Shown here piece by piece: positions 1-5,731 of a stretch of DNA of 5,731 nt. The number at the start of each line of letters is the position of its first letter. Positions within the stretch are counted from its first letter, which is position 1. A model generated the notes under the pieces. It was not told the DNA's origin, did no database searches, and saw nothing but the letters and a program-made list of their open reading frames with translations. Source of the stretch: Planctomycetota bacterium (GTDB taxonomy: Bacteria > Planctomycetota > Planctomycetia > Pirellulales > UBA1268); NCBI GenBank assembly GCA_003670825.1, contig QWQL01000158.1:1-5731 (forward strand), written 5' to 3'. The position numbers and the translations under genes were made by a program.

Positions 1-318
1 CTGCCGGCCGACATCAAATCGCGGGCCATCCAGACCGTCACCACGAAGCCGGTGCGGACCGCGGAGATCGTCCTCGGCAGGATCCTCGGCTTCGCGGTGG
101 TCGGCACCTGCCTGCTGGCGCTGATGGGAATCTCGGGCTGGGCGTTCGTAGTTCGCAGCGTGAGCCACGGGCATGCGCTCGAGGCCCGCGATCTCTTTTC
201 GCTACCCGATGTGGATGCCGGGCAGGCCGGCTCCGAGGGCCGCACGAGCCTCGACCGTGGCCACCGCCACCGGGTGGTGCTCGATGGGCGGGGTGAGGGC
301 ATGGCTGAGACCGCCTAG
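1..318 (+). CDS. ABC-2-type permease-like membrane protein, fragment upstream of an in-frame amber codon (5' end outside window)
   Basis: The frame is open from base 1, so the protein begins upstream of the window; the ATG at 52 is internal and is not the real start. The first residues (LPADIKSRAIQTVTTKPVRTAEIVLGR, given here in two parts: LPADIKSRAIQTVT, then TKPVRTAEIVLGR) resemble the cytoplasmic loop of ABC-2-type permeases, where a 'T..KPVRR.E.VLGK'-like segment precedes a membrane helix. A hydrophobic helix follows at roughly bases 85-155 (about residues 29-52). The chain then enters a His-containing, hydrophilic stretch expected to be extracytoplasmic. It stops at TAG 316-318 after residue 105. 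The same frame reopens immediately with permease-like sequence to 1419, so this is the front part of one broken gene. The permease assignment is by resemblance; the substrate is unknown. Confidence 0.6.
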   Translation: MPADIKSRAIQTVTTKPVRTAEIVLGRILGFAVVGTCLLALMGISGWAFVVRSVSHGHALEARDLFSLPDVDAGQAGSEGRTSLDRGHRHRVVLDGRGEGMAETA

Positions 319-336
319 GGGCATCGCCACCGCGTG
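259..336 (+). repeat. Duplicated His-rich motif GHRHRV flanking the amber codon
   Basis: The peptide GHRHRV is encoded at 259-276 and again at 319-336, separated by 14 sense codons and the amber codon. The DNA copies differ at several third positions (ggc/ggg, cac/cat, cgg/cgc), so this is an old protein-level repeat, not a fresh DNA duplication. A further His pair (SHGH) lies upstream at about 160-174. The motif sits at the start of the presumed extracytoplasmic domain, just after the membrane helix. Clustered His residues could bind metal, but that is inference. The second copy lies immediately after the stop, which is strong evidence that both sides belong to one protein. Confidence 0.55.
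316..318 (+). other. In-frame TAG (amber) codon interrupting the permease-like gene
   Basis: The frame running from base 1 meets TAG at 316-318 and is then open again to the TGA at 1417-1419 without any frame change. The residues on either side (ETA before, GHRHRV after) fit a continuous domain. A single C-to-T transition from CAG (Gln) would explain it; GAG or AAG are other one-base sources. The other complete stop codons in the window (1417, 2955, and the minus-strand stops at 2961 and 4232) are all TGA, which makes TAG the odd one out. Possible explanations are a nonsense mutation (pseudogene), a sequencing or assembly error, or readthrough. I favour the first two. Confidence 0.8.
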
Positions 337-1419
337 ACGGTCACGGGCACGAGCGAGTCCGGCGAGCGGTCCTTATCCTACGCGATCGGTGCGCCCATCG
401 GCCTGCTCGAGGCCCGCCGACCGCTGCGTGGCACGCTCCGGTTCCTCGACCGCGAGGGCCGCGCCGCCACCAAGGGCATCAGCGTCGGCGCCGAGTGGGG
501 CTATCGCCAGTTCATCGAAGGGGGCACGGCCGCGGCCGCGATCTGGACCTTCGAGGGCATCACGCCCGAGGAGTTTCCGGAGGGGCTGCCACTCGAGATG
601 ATCGTGCGAGTGTTTCGCACCTACCAAGGGGACATCGAGGAGGGGATCCACGGCACCATCCAGGTCCGCAATCCGACGAGCAGCCTGCGGAGCGAATCGC
701 TGCCGATCGTGGCGCGTGAGTTCACGATCGACTCGCTGCTGATTCCGCGGCGGATCAACACGGTGCTGGCCGAGGGCGGGCTCCAGGAGGTCGACCTGTT
801 CCGCGATCTGGTCTCCGACGGCCGGATCGAGGTCTGGCTGCAGTGCCTCGAGCCGGCCCAGTACTACGGCGTGGCGCAGGCGGACTTTTACCTCCGGGCG
901 GGCGACGGCTCGTTCGTGACCAACTACGCCAAGAGCTGCCTGGGGATCTGGTTTTCGATGCTGATCGGCACGGCCCTCGGCGTGATGTTCAGCACCTTCC
1001 TGTCCGGGCCCGTGGCGCTCGTCGCTGCCCTTGCCATGCTCCTCATCGGCCAGTTCCGGGAGTTCATCGCCCGCCTGTTCACCAGCCAGGTGACGGGTGA
1101 CTCCTCGCTCGTGCCCGGCGGCGGGCCGATCGAATCGCTCTACCGGATCGTCACTCAGACCAGCATCACGCTCGAACTCGATCCCACGCCGGCCGTGCAG
1201 GCCATGAAGGTGATCGACACCGTCTTGCTGGCTCCCATGCGGCTCGCTGCGGGTATCTTTCCGTCGCTGTCCTCGCTGGGCACGAGCGACTTCCTCGCCG
1301 GAGGGTTCGACATCCCCGGCGACCTCTTGGCGGCCCATGCCGCGGAGACCGCCGGCTATGTTCTCGCGTTCTTCATTGCCGGCGTGTTCTGTCTCAAGGC
1401 CAGGGAGATTGCGTCATGA
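334..1419 (+). CDS. ABC-2-type permease-like membrane protein, fragment downstream of the amber codon
   Basis: A gene finder would start this at GTG 334, but that codon is the Val of a second GHRHRV motif and the frame continues directly from the upstream fragment. There is no good ribosome site; an AGGGG at 317-321 lies about 12 bases away. The first 200 or so residues are a soluble, beta-rich-looking, extracytoplasmic-type domain. They are followed by two adjacent membrane helices at about bases 943-1056 (around GIWFSMLIGTALGVMFSTFL, then GPVALVAALAMLLIGQF). A short loop region follows, then a last helix near 1354-1395 and a short basic tail. This layout fits the second half of planctomycete ABC-2-type permeases. 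The ATPase gene is not in the window. It overlaps the next gene by 4 bp (ATGA). If the amber codon is real, a full-length product cannot be made without suppression. Confidence 0.65.
   Translation: MTVTGTSESGERSLSYAIGAPIGLLEARRPLRGTLRFLDREGRAATKGISVGAEWGYRQFIEGGTAAAAIWTFEGITPEEFPEGLPLEMIVRVFRTYQGDIEEGIHGTIQVRNPTSSLRSESLPIVAREFTIDSLLIPRRINTVLAEGGLQEVDLFRDLVSDGRIEVWLQCLEPAQYYGVAQADFYLRAGDGSFVTNYAKSCLGIWFSMLIGTALGVMFSTFLSGPVALVAALAMLLIGQFREFIARLFTSQVTGDSSLVPGGGPIESLYRIVTQTSITLELDPTPAVQAMKVIDTVLLAPMRLAAGIFPSLSSLGTSDFLAGGFDIPGDLLAAHAAETAGYVLAFFIAGVFCLKAREIAS
1402..1408 (+). promoter_or_regulatory. Shine-Dalgarno sequence for the gene starting at 1416
   Basis: AGGGAGA sits within the last codons of the permease-like gene and about 8 bases before ATG 1416. 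This supports that start and, together with the ATGA overlap, suggests translational coupling of the two genes. It is the clearest ribosome site in the window. Confidence 0.6.
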
Positions 1420-2957
1420 GTTCGCCGCAGTCTGTGTCGCGCTCCGGCGGCGAGTCGTCGTGGCTCGGCCTGCGTCCGGCCACGCTGCTGATGCTGGTGG
1501 CGATCGCGGTGCTGCTGGTGCCGCTCTCCGCGCTCAGCCAGCCCGCCGACTCCGCCAGCGGTGGCGGACTGCTCGCCCGCCTGCGGGCCACGTTCGGACT
1601 CTCGCAGGCCAACCTCGGCGAGGTTGATCCCACCAGCGAGACTATGCGATTCGCCACCCTGGGCCTGAAGAACATCGCTGTGACGCTGCTCTGGGACCGG
1701 GCCAACCACTACAAGAAAGTGGAGGACTGGGCCAACCTCTCGGCGACACTCGAGCAGATGACGAAGCTCCAGCCCAACTTCTATTCTGTCTGGGACTTTC
1801 AAGCCCACAACCTCTCCTACAACATCTCCGTCGAGTTCGACGACTACCGTGACCGGTACGCGTGGGTGATGAAGGGGATCGAGTTTCTTCGGCAGGGCAT
1901 CGCCTACAACACCAGGGAGCCGCGGCTGCTGGGTCGCATGGGCTGGTTCATCGGCCAGAAGATCGGCAAGTCAGATGAAAAACTGCAGTTCCGCAAGCTC
2001 TTCAAGGCCGACGACGACTTCCACGACCGCGACGATCCCGACCGCACGCTTCCGGAACGCGACAACTGGCTCGTCGCCCGGGAGAAGTTTCGCGCCGGGC
2101 AGGCGCTGGCCGACCGCGGGGCGCCGCTGAAGACGACGCCGCTGATCTTTCACAGCGAGCCCATGATGTCGGCGATCAACTACGCCCGGGGGCTGGAGGA
2201 CGACGGCGAGTTCGGCCCGACGGCGAAGGACGGCTGGAAGCTCGCCAACGAAGAACTCGCCCGGTTCGCCGAACGGGACATCCCCACGAGCTGGGGCGTG
2301 CCGATCCAGCTGAGGCTCCGGGAATCGGAGGAAAAGCGGGCCGCCCTGCTCGCCGAGGAACTCGAGAAGCTGCTCCCCGGGCAGTTCCAGGCCCTCGTGG
2401 AAAGCCGCCGCGAGGCGTTGACCGCGGACCAGCGCCGGGCGGTCGAGATCTCGCCGATGGACCGCACCGATGCCGAGCAGCAGGCGGCCTCCGCCGCCGA
2501 GAGCCAGCTGGCGGTCACCTGGAAGGCCGTCGCACGGCAGGCGCCGGCCGACGTGCGGGCCAGGGCCGAGGAGCTCGCCCGGGAACACACTGAGGCCCAG
2601 GAGCGGGCGACGATGATCGACCGCTATCGAGACATCGTCAACTTCGATTTCTGGAAGGCCTCGTGCGAGGCCGAGGTCACCGAGCCGGCCCTTCGGGCCC
2701 GCGAGCGGACATGGGTGGCCGACAAGGAGTTTGGCGCTGCTCGGTTGCAGGCGGCCAAGGCAGCCTACGAAGAGTCGTTTGCCGCCTGGCGCGAGGTGCT
2801 CGATGCCTCGAAGGTGCTGCGGGAGGATCCGCTCACCGCCGACGACATCGCCGAGGTCGTCGACCGGTATCGCAAACTACTGGAGCAGCTTGACGAGCCG
2901 TTCCCGAAGTCGTTCGTGCTGCAGGACGTGGTCGACCGGGCAGCCCCGCAGCCCTGA
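1416..2957 (+). CDS. Membrane-anchored, helix-rich (TPR-like) protein of unknown function, 513 aa
   Basis: The start at ATG 1416 is supported by a Shine-Dalgarno sequence and a 4-bp ATGA overlap with the permease-like gene. Residues 1-20 are polar with two Arg, followed by a single hydrophobic segment at about 21-43 (PATLLMLVAIAVLLVPLSAL). This suggests an N-in signal anchor or signal peptide, with the rest outside the cytoplasm. Residues 75-185 are helical and rich in Trp, Tyr and Phe, with a TPR-like look (LLWDRANHYKKVEDW; LEQMTKLQPNFYSVWDFQAH; GIAYNTREPRLLGRMGWFIG). Residues 190-290 are acidic/basic and hydrophilic. Residues 300-465 are charged, Ala/Glu/Arg-rich helices that may form a coiled coil. 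The end (LDEPFPKSFVLQDVVDR) is compact and looks conserved. I do not recognise a named family. Its position suggests a partner of the permease complex. It ends 3 bp from the convergent corC-like gene. Confidence 0.8.
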   Translation: MSSPQSVSRSGGESSWLGLRPATLLMLVAIAVLLVPLSALSQPADSASGGGLLARLRATFGLSQANLGEVDPTSETMRFATLGLKNIAVTLLWDRANHYKKVEDWANLSATLEQMTKLQPNFYSVWDFQAHNLSYNISVEFDDYRDRYAWVMKGIEFLRQGIAYNTREPRLLGRMGWFIGQKIGKSDEKLQFRKLFKADDDFHDRDDPDRTLPERDNWLVAREKFRAGQALADRGAPLKTTPLIFHSEPMMSAINYARGLEDDGEFGPTAKDGWKLANEELARFAERDIPTSWGVPIQLRLRESEEKRAALLAEELEKLLPGQFQALVESRREALTADQRRAVEISPMDRTDAEQQAASAAESQLAVTWKAVARQAPADVRARAEELAREHTEAQERATMIDRYRDIVNFDFWKASCEAEVTEPALRARERTWVADKEFGAARLQAAKAAYEESFAAWREVLDASKVLREDPLTADDIAEVVDRYRKLLEQLDEPFPKSFVLQDVVDRAAPQP

Positions 2958-2960
2958 CGC

Positions 2961-4250
2961 TCACGTCCGGTTGACGAGCAGTTTGTCGATGCGGCGGCCG
3001 TCCATGTCGACGACCTCGATGCGGAGCCCCCGCCACGAGACCACGTCGCCCGCGGTGGGAATCCGCTCGAGTTCGGCGAGGACCAGACCCGAGATGGTCG
3101 AGTAGTCTCGCGGCAGCGGCTCGACCTTGATGTCGAGCTCCTTCACGAGATCCTCGATGCCGGCGCTGCCGTCGACGAGCCAGCTCCCGTCGGCCCGCTT
3201 GACGAAGGCCTGCGCCTCGGCCTGACGGTGTTCGTCGTGGATCTCGCCGACGAGCTCTTCGAGCACGTCCTCGAGTGTCACCAGGCCCTCGGTGCCGCCG
3301 TACTCGTCGAGCACGATGGCGAGATGGTTTCGCTCCTTCTGAAAGAGCTCGAGAAGCCGATTGAGAGGCATCGTCTCGGGAACGAAGATCGCCCGATGCA
3401 GGATCTTCCGCAGCGCGATCGGCCATCCCATCCAGGTGCTCCGCAGCACGTCCTTGATCGACACGTAGCCGATGATGTGGTCGAGCGATCCTTCGTAGAC
3501 CGGGAGCCTGGAGTAGCCCGCCATCGCAATCGCACCGAGGATTTCCCCCTGCGGAGTCTCGATATCGAGCGCGTCGACGTCGATCCTGGGCCGCATGATG
3601 TCGCGGACCGTGCGGTCGCCGAGCCGGAGTGCCTCGCTGGCGACCGATTGCTCGACCGCCTCCAGCACCCCTTCCGCGCGGCCCGCCTGCAGGAGGTGCT
3701 CGATGTCGTCGACCGACACGCTCGGCTCCGAATGCTTGCTCGTGCCGAGCAGAAACAGCACCGCCGAGGTGGCGGCACTCATGCCCCAGGCCAGCGGCCG
3801 GGCGATCCAGGCGAAGAGCTGCATCGCAGGGGCGGCAAGGCGGGCAAAGGCCTCGGCCTTCCGCAGGGCCAGCCGCTTCGGCACCAGTTCCCCCAGGAGC
3901 AGCGTGACGAACGAGAGGAGCATTACGAACACCGTCAGCGCGATCGGCCGGGCGACCGCGGCGACCGCGGGAGGCGCATGGTCGGCAATCCACACGGTGA
4001 ACTCGCTGACCAGCCGGTCGCCGCCGTAGGCCGCGGCGAGGGTGCCCACGAGCGTGATGCCGATCTGCACGGTCGGCAGGAACCGGTCGGGGTTGGACGC
4101 GAGATCGAGGGCCGCCTGAGCCTTACGGTCGCCCTGCTCGGCCAACGCCCGGAGACGGCCACGACGGCTGGCGACGATGGCCATCTCCGCCCCGGAGAAG
4201 AATCCGTTGGCGAGGATCAGCGCGAGGACAATCAGGAGTTCCTGGAACAT
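2961..4250 (-). CDS. CNNM/CorC (HlyC/TlyC-like) transporter: DUF21 membrane domain, CBS pair, CorC_HlyC domain
   Basis: This is a 429-residue integral inner-membrane protein of the CNNM/CorC family, whose studied members export or regulate Mg2+ and other divalent cations; the old 'hemolysin' label is historical. All family parts are present. The DUF21 membrane domain covers residues 1-170, with helices near 3-26, 57-77, 96-120 and 143-169, the FFSGAEMAI motif (17-25) and GELVPKRLAL (120-129). The CBS pair covers about 213-340: VRDIMRPR (215-222), YSRLPVYEGSLDHIIGYVSI (246-265) and LDEYGGTEGLVTLEDVLEEL (314-333). The C-terminal CorC_HlyC domain covers about 350-429 (GSWLVDGS, YSTISGLVLAELERIP, VVDMDGRRIDKL). 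The length is typical and nothing is missing. The start ATG (4250) has no clear Shine-Dalgarno sequence but gives the usual MFQELL-type N terminus. It overlaps the end of proB by 19 bp, so it is probably co-transcribed and translationally coupled. The exact ion is not predictable from sequence. Confidence 0.93.
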   Translation of the reverse strand: MFQELLIVLALILANGFFSGAEMAIVASRRGRLRALAEQGDRKAQAALDLASNPDRFLPTVQIGITLVGTLAAAYGGDRLVSEFTVWIADHAPPAVAAVARPIALTVFVMLLSFVTLLLGELVPKRLALRKAEAFARLAAPAMQLFAWIARPLAWGMSAATSAVLFLLGTSKHSEPSVSVDDIEHLLQAGRAEGVLEAVEQSVASEALRLGDRTVRDIMRPRIDVDALDIETPQGEILGAIAMAGYSRLPVYEGSLDHIIGYVSIKDVLRSTWMGWPIALRKILHRAIFVPETMPLNRLLELFQKERNHLAIVLDEYGGTEGLVTLEDVLEELVGEIHDEHRQAEAQAFVKRADGSWLVDGSAGIEDLVKELDIKVEPLPRDYSTISGLVLAELERIPTAGDVVSWRGLRIEVVDMDGRRIDKLLVNRT

Positions 4251-5410
4251 TGGCGATCGGGTGATTCGCTCCGGTCGATGACGGCGAGATTATCGCGGTG
4301 CACGACTTCCTCGTAGGGAATGGCCCCGAGCACCTCGGCGATTCGTTCGGTTCTCAGCCCCGCGATCCGACGCAGGTCGTCAGCAGGATAGTTGACGAGG
4401 CCGCGGGCGAAGACGCGGCCGTCGGTGGCGGCGAGGGCCACCACGTCTCCGGCCGTGAAATCACCGTCGAGGGAGCGGATGCCGGCCGCCAGCAGGCTAC
4501 GGCCGCCCGATATCACGGCCTCATGCGCGCCGGCGTCCACCACCACCGTGCCCCGGGCGTCGGCCGACCAGCCGAGCCACCGCTTCCACGCCGGCATGGT
4601 CGCGGTGCGGCCGGTGAACAGCGTGCCGACGGGATCACCGCGACAGACCCGCTCGAGCACGCCATCGTCACGCCCCGAGGCGACGATGCAACTGCCGCCG
4701 GCCTCCGTGACCATCCGCGCCGCCGAAATCTTGCTGGCCATGCCCCCCTTCGACAGGCCCCCGAGCCGGTCGTGGGCGAGCCCGGCGACGGCCGCGTCGA
4801 TCCGCGGCACGTGGGGCACGATCGCGGCGCCGGGCTCCGAAGGATGCCGGTCGTAGAGACCGTCGACGTCTGACAAGAGCACCAGCAGCGGCGCTCCCAG
4901 GAGCGTCGCCACCAGGGCCGCCAGGCGATCATTGTCGCCGAACGACGTCCGCAGTTCCTCGACGCTCACCGTGTCGTTCTCGTTGATCACGGGCACCGCC
5001 CCGAGGTCGAGGAGCGTGAGGAGCGTGTTGCGGATGTTGAGGTAGCGGGCCCGGTCTTGTAGATCGTCGGCAACCAGCAGCACCTGCGCCACGTGGCGGC
5101 CGCGGCCGCGGAGCGCCCGCTCGTAGGCCTCGATCAGGCAGCTCTGGCCGATCGCCGCCACTGCCTGCAGTTGGGCGAGCTCGGAGGGCCGCTTCGTGAG
5201 GCCGATCCGACCCATTCCTGCGCCCACGGCTCCCGAACTCACGAGCACCACCCGCCGGCCACCAGACGAGACGGCGTCGATCTGCCTCCCCAGCGAGTCG
5301 ATCCTGGCAGAATCAAGCAAGCCGTCGGGGCCGGTGAGCACACGCGTGCCGACCTTGACCACGATCAGGTCGGCGGCGGTTGCGATCTGCTGGCGGATCG
5401 GATCGGTCAT
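4232..5410 (-). CDS. proB: Glutamate 5-kinase (gamma-glutamyl kinase) with C-terminal PUA domain
   Basis: This cytoplasmic enzyme phosphorylates L-glutamate with ATP to gamma-glutamyl phosphate, the first step of proline synthesis, usually feedback-inhibited by proline. Counting from ATG 5410 (392 aa), the amino-acid kinase domain covers about 15-260: VVKVGTRVLTGPDG (17-30), VLVSSGAVGAGMGRIGL (55-71), AIGQSCLIEAYERAL (86-100), GAVPVINENDTVS (137-149), FGDNDRLAALVA (157-168), LLSDVDGLYDRHP (178-190) and the GGLSKGGMASKISAAR nucleotide loop (217-232). A PUA domain follows at about 286-363 (GTVVVDAGAHEAV, FTAGDVVALA, FARGLVNY). The end after about residue 380 is a short variable tail. A TTG two codons upstream (5416) is an alternative start; I prefer the ATG. 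Neither has a clear Shine-Dalgarno sequence. proA, the next enzyme, is not in the window. The stop overlaps the start of the corC-like gene. Confidence 0.95.
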   Translation of the reverse strand: MTDPIRQQIATAADLIVVKVGTRVLTGPDGLLDSARIDSLGRQIDAVSSGGRRVVLVSSGAVGAGMGRIGLTKRPSELAQLQAVAAIGQSCLIEAYERALRGRGRHVAQVLLVADDLQDRARYLNIRNTLLTLLDLGAVPVINENDTVSVEELRTSFGDNDRLAALVATLLGAPLLVLLSDVDGLYDRHPSEPGAAIVPHVPRIDAAVAGLAHDRLGGLSKGGMASKISAARMVTEAGGSCIVASGRDDGVLERVCRGDPVGTLFTGRTATMPAWKRWLGWSADARGTVVVDAGAHEAVISGGRSLLAAGIRSLDGDFTAGDVVALAATDGRVFARGLVNYPADDLRRIAGLRTERIAEVLGAIPYEEVVHRDNLAVIDRSESPDRQCSRNS

Positions 5411-5428
5411 GGGCAACGCGGCAGGTGG

Positions 5429-5449
5429 GTGACCGCCACCGGCGGTGAC
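5429..5449. repeat. Imperfect inverted repeat in the proB leader
   Basis: A 21-base imperfect palindrome: ACCGCC and GGCGGT arms around a 3-base centre, then one mismatch and two more matching bases on each side. It lies 19 bases before the proB ATG, inside the expected 5' leader on the minus strand. It could be an operator half-site pair or a small RNA hairpin that affects translation. In GC-rich DNA such a repeat can also arise by chance. Confidence 0.35.
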
Positions 5450-5514
5450 GCTGAGCCTGCGTATCGTACCCTCGTGGCGGCACGCGAGGCCACCCGGCTG
5501 CAGTTGGCGGCTCA

Positions 5515-5527
5515 GCGGGAATCCCGC
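5515..5527. repeat. Short perfect inverted repeat (GCGGGA-a-TCCCGC)
   Basis: Two 6-base arms flank one central base. It lies 17 bases upstream of the -35 element of the purF-like promoter, a position where a repressor or activator could bind. There is no run of T on either side, so it does not look like an intrinsic terminator. A regulatory role is inference. Confidence 0.3.
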
Positions 5528-5543
5528 GAGCCGTGCCCGACGG

Positions 5544-5573
5544 TTGAGGCGGCGACGTCGTGATCCCTATGAT
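5544..5573 (+). promoter_or_regulatory. Sigma70-type promoter for the purF-like gene
   Basis: TTGAGG at 5544-5549 (4 of 6 matches to TTGACA) and TATGAT at 5568-5573 (5 of 6 to TATAAT) are separated by 18 bp. Transcription would begin near 5580, giving a leader of about 38 bases before ATG 5618. The AT-rich -10 box stands out in a very GC-rich background. Confidence 0.5.
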
Positions 5574-5617
5574 GGCCGCTCGGGCCGTCGTACCCGTTCC
5601 AGCGAGGCCATCTGCCG

Positions 5618-5731
5618 ATGAGTGAGTTGCAGCACGAGTGCGGGCTGGCCGCGATCTATCACCTCGTTGGCGAGGAGGTCAGCCCGCTGTGCCCCGATCA
5701 GGGGCCTGACGAGGTGTCGCGGCTGATGCCC
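5618..5731 (+). CDS. purF: Amidophosphoribosyltransferase-like protein, N-terminal part (cut by window end)
   Basis: Only the first 38 codons are present; the frame is open to the last base. The protein begins MSELQHECGLAAIYH. A Cys followed by Gly near the N terminus is the signature of class II (Ntn-type) glutamine amidotransferases, where this Cys is the nucleophile that releases ammonia from glutamine. The seven residues before Cys8 would be a short propeptide removed to free the catalytic Cys, as known for Bacillus-type PurF. PurF makes phosphoribosylamine from PRPP and glutamine, the first step of purine synthesis. The call of PurF over other class II enzymes (GlmS, AsnB, GltB) rests on the propeptide and on resemblance to planctomycete PurF-like proteins, since the phosphoribosyltransferase half is not visible. 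A weak GAGG (5604-5607) lies 10 bases before the ATG, and a good promoter lies upstream. Confidence 0.7.
   Translation, partial: MSELQHECGLAAIYHLVGEEVSPLCPDQGPDEVSRLMP

Larger units (their letters stand above)
5411..5617. other. Divergent intergenic region between proB and the purF-like gene
   Basis: This 207-bp gap must hold the promoters for the minus-strand proB-corC pair and the plus-strand purF-like gene. I see a good promoter for the plus strand (5544-5573) and two inverted repeats (5429-5449, 5515-5527). For proB only a weak minus-strand -10-like TACGAT (complement of 5463-5468) is visible, without a matching -35. No T-tract terminator, tRNA or known riboswitch is apparent. Confidence 0.6.

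Noticed and set aside
316..318. Reassignment of TAG to an amino acid in this organism
   Set aside because: Only one in-frame TAG is seen, and TGA as the stop of all other genes is also expected in GC-rich genomes; a nonsense mutation or base error is simpler.
373..1338. 321-codon minus-strand open frame antisense to the permease-like gene
   Set aside because: The plus-strand frame has clear membrane helices and gene coupling, while this one is Arg/Asp/Glu/His-rich without any domain signal.
2833..3993. 386-codon minus-strand open frame in another frame of the corC-like gene
   Set aside because: It is extremely Arg- and Gly-rich and overlaps the real CorC frame and the end of the plus-strand gene; a frame shadow.
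3228..4316. 362-codon plus-strand open frame antisense to the corC-like gene
   Set aside because: It lies opposite a full-length, well-conserved CNNM/CorC protein; its translation is low-complexity and rich in Arg, His, Asp and Gly, as expected for a shadow frame in GC-rich DNA.
5463..5468. Minus-strand TACGAT as a -10 box for proB
   Set aside because: Only 4 of 6 bases match and no -35-like hexamer lies at a proper distance, so I did not list it as a promoter.
5464..5595. 8-bp direct repeat TCGTACCC (5464-5471 and 5588-5595) in the intergenic region
   Set aside because: A repeat this short is readily expected by chance in a 207-bp GC-rich region and has no symmetric placement relative to the promoters.
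5572..5625. 17-codon open frame overlapping the purF-like start (possible leader peptide)
   Set aside because: Its ATG lies inside or directly beside the -10 box, upstream of the expected transcription start near 5580, and it has no ribosome site.

Overview
This is a GC-rich stretch of a bacterial chromosome that looks planctomycetal. The evidence is the style of the encoded proteins: an ABC-2-type permease with a large extracytoplasmic insert, followed by a membrane-anchored helical protein that I know only as an unnamed planctomycete-type family, and an amidotransferase beginning HECGLAAIYH. Shine-Dalgarno sequences are also weak before several genes. This assignment is inference from protein character, not from a database match.

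Layout. Positions 1-1419 (+) hold the C-terminal part of a multi-pass permease-like membrane protein whose N terminus lies outside the window. Its frame is open from base 1 to 1419 except for one TAG at 316-318. The protein continues in the same frame on both sides, so this is most likely one gene broken by a nonsense change (or a base error), not two genes. Positions 1416-2957 (+) encode a 513-residue membrane-anchored helical protein, joined to the permease by an ATGA overlap and preceded by a good Shine-Dalgarno sequence. The two form an operon. It ends 3 bp before the stop of a convergent pair on the minus strand.

The minus-strand pair reads from right to left: glutamate 5-kinase (proB, 5410-4232), then a CNNM/CorC-type DUF21-CBS membrane protein (4250-2961). 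The two reading frames overlap by 19 bp, so they are probably co-transcribed.

A 207-bp divergent intergenic region (5411-5617) separates proB from the start of an amidophosphoribosyltransferase-like gene (purF type, 5618 to the window end). It contains a convincing sigma70-type promoter pointing towards purF and two short inverted repeats.

Functionally, the window joins a planctomycete-type export/permease operon with housekeeping genes: the first step of proline synthesis, a putative cation-efflux/transport protein, and the first step of purine synthesis. I see no tRNA, rRNA, CRISPR array, insertion sequence or phage gene. The points most worth a second look are the amber codon in the permease, the His-rich repeat around it, and the uncharacterised permease partner.
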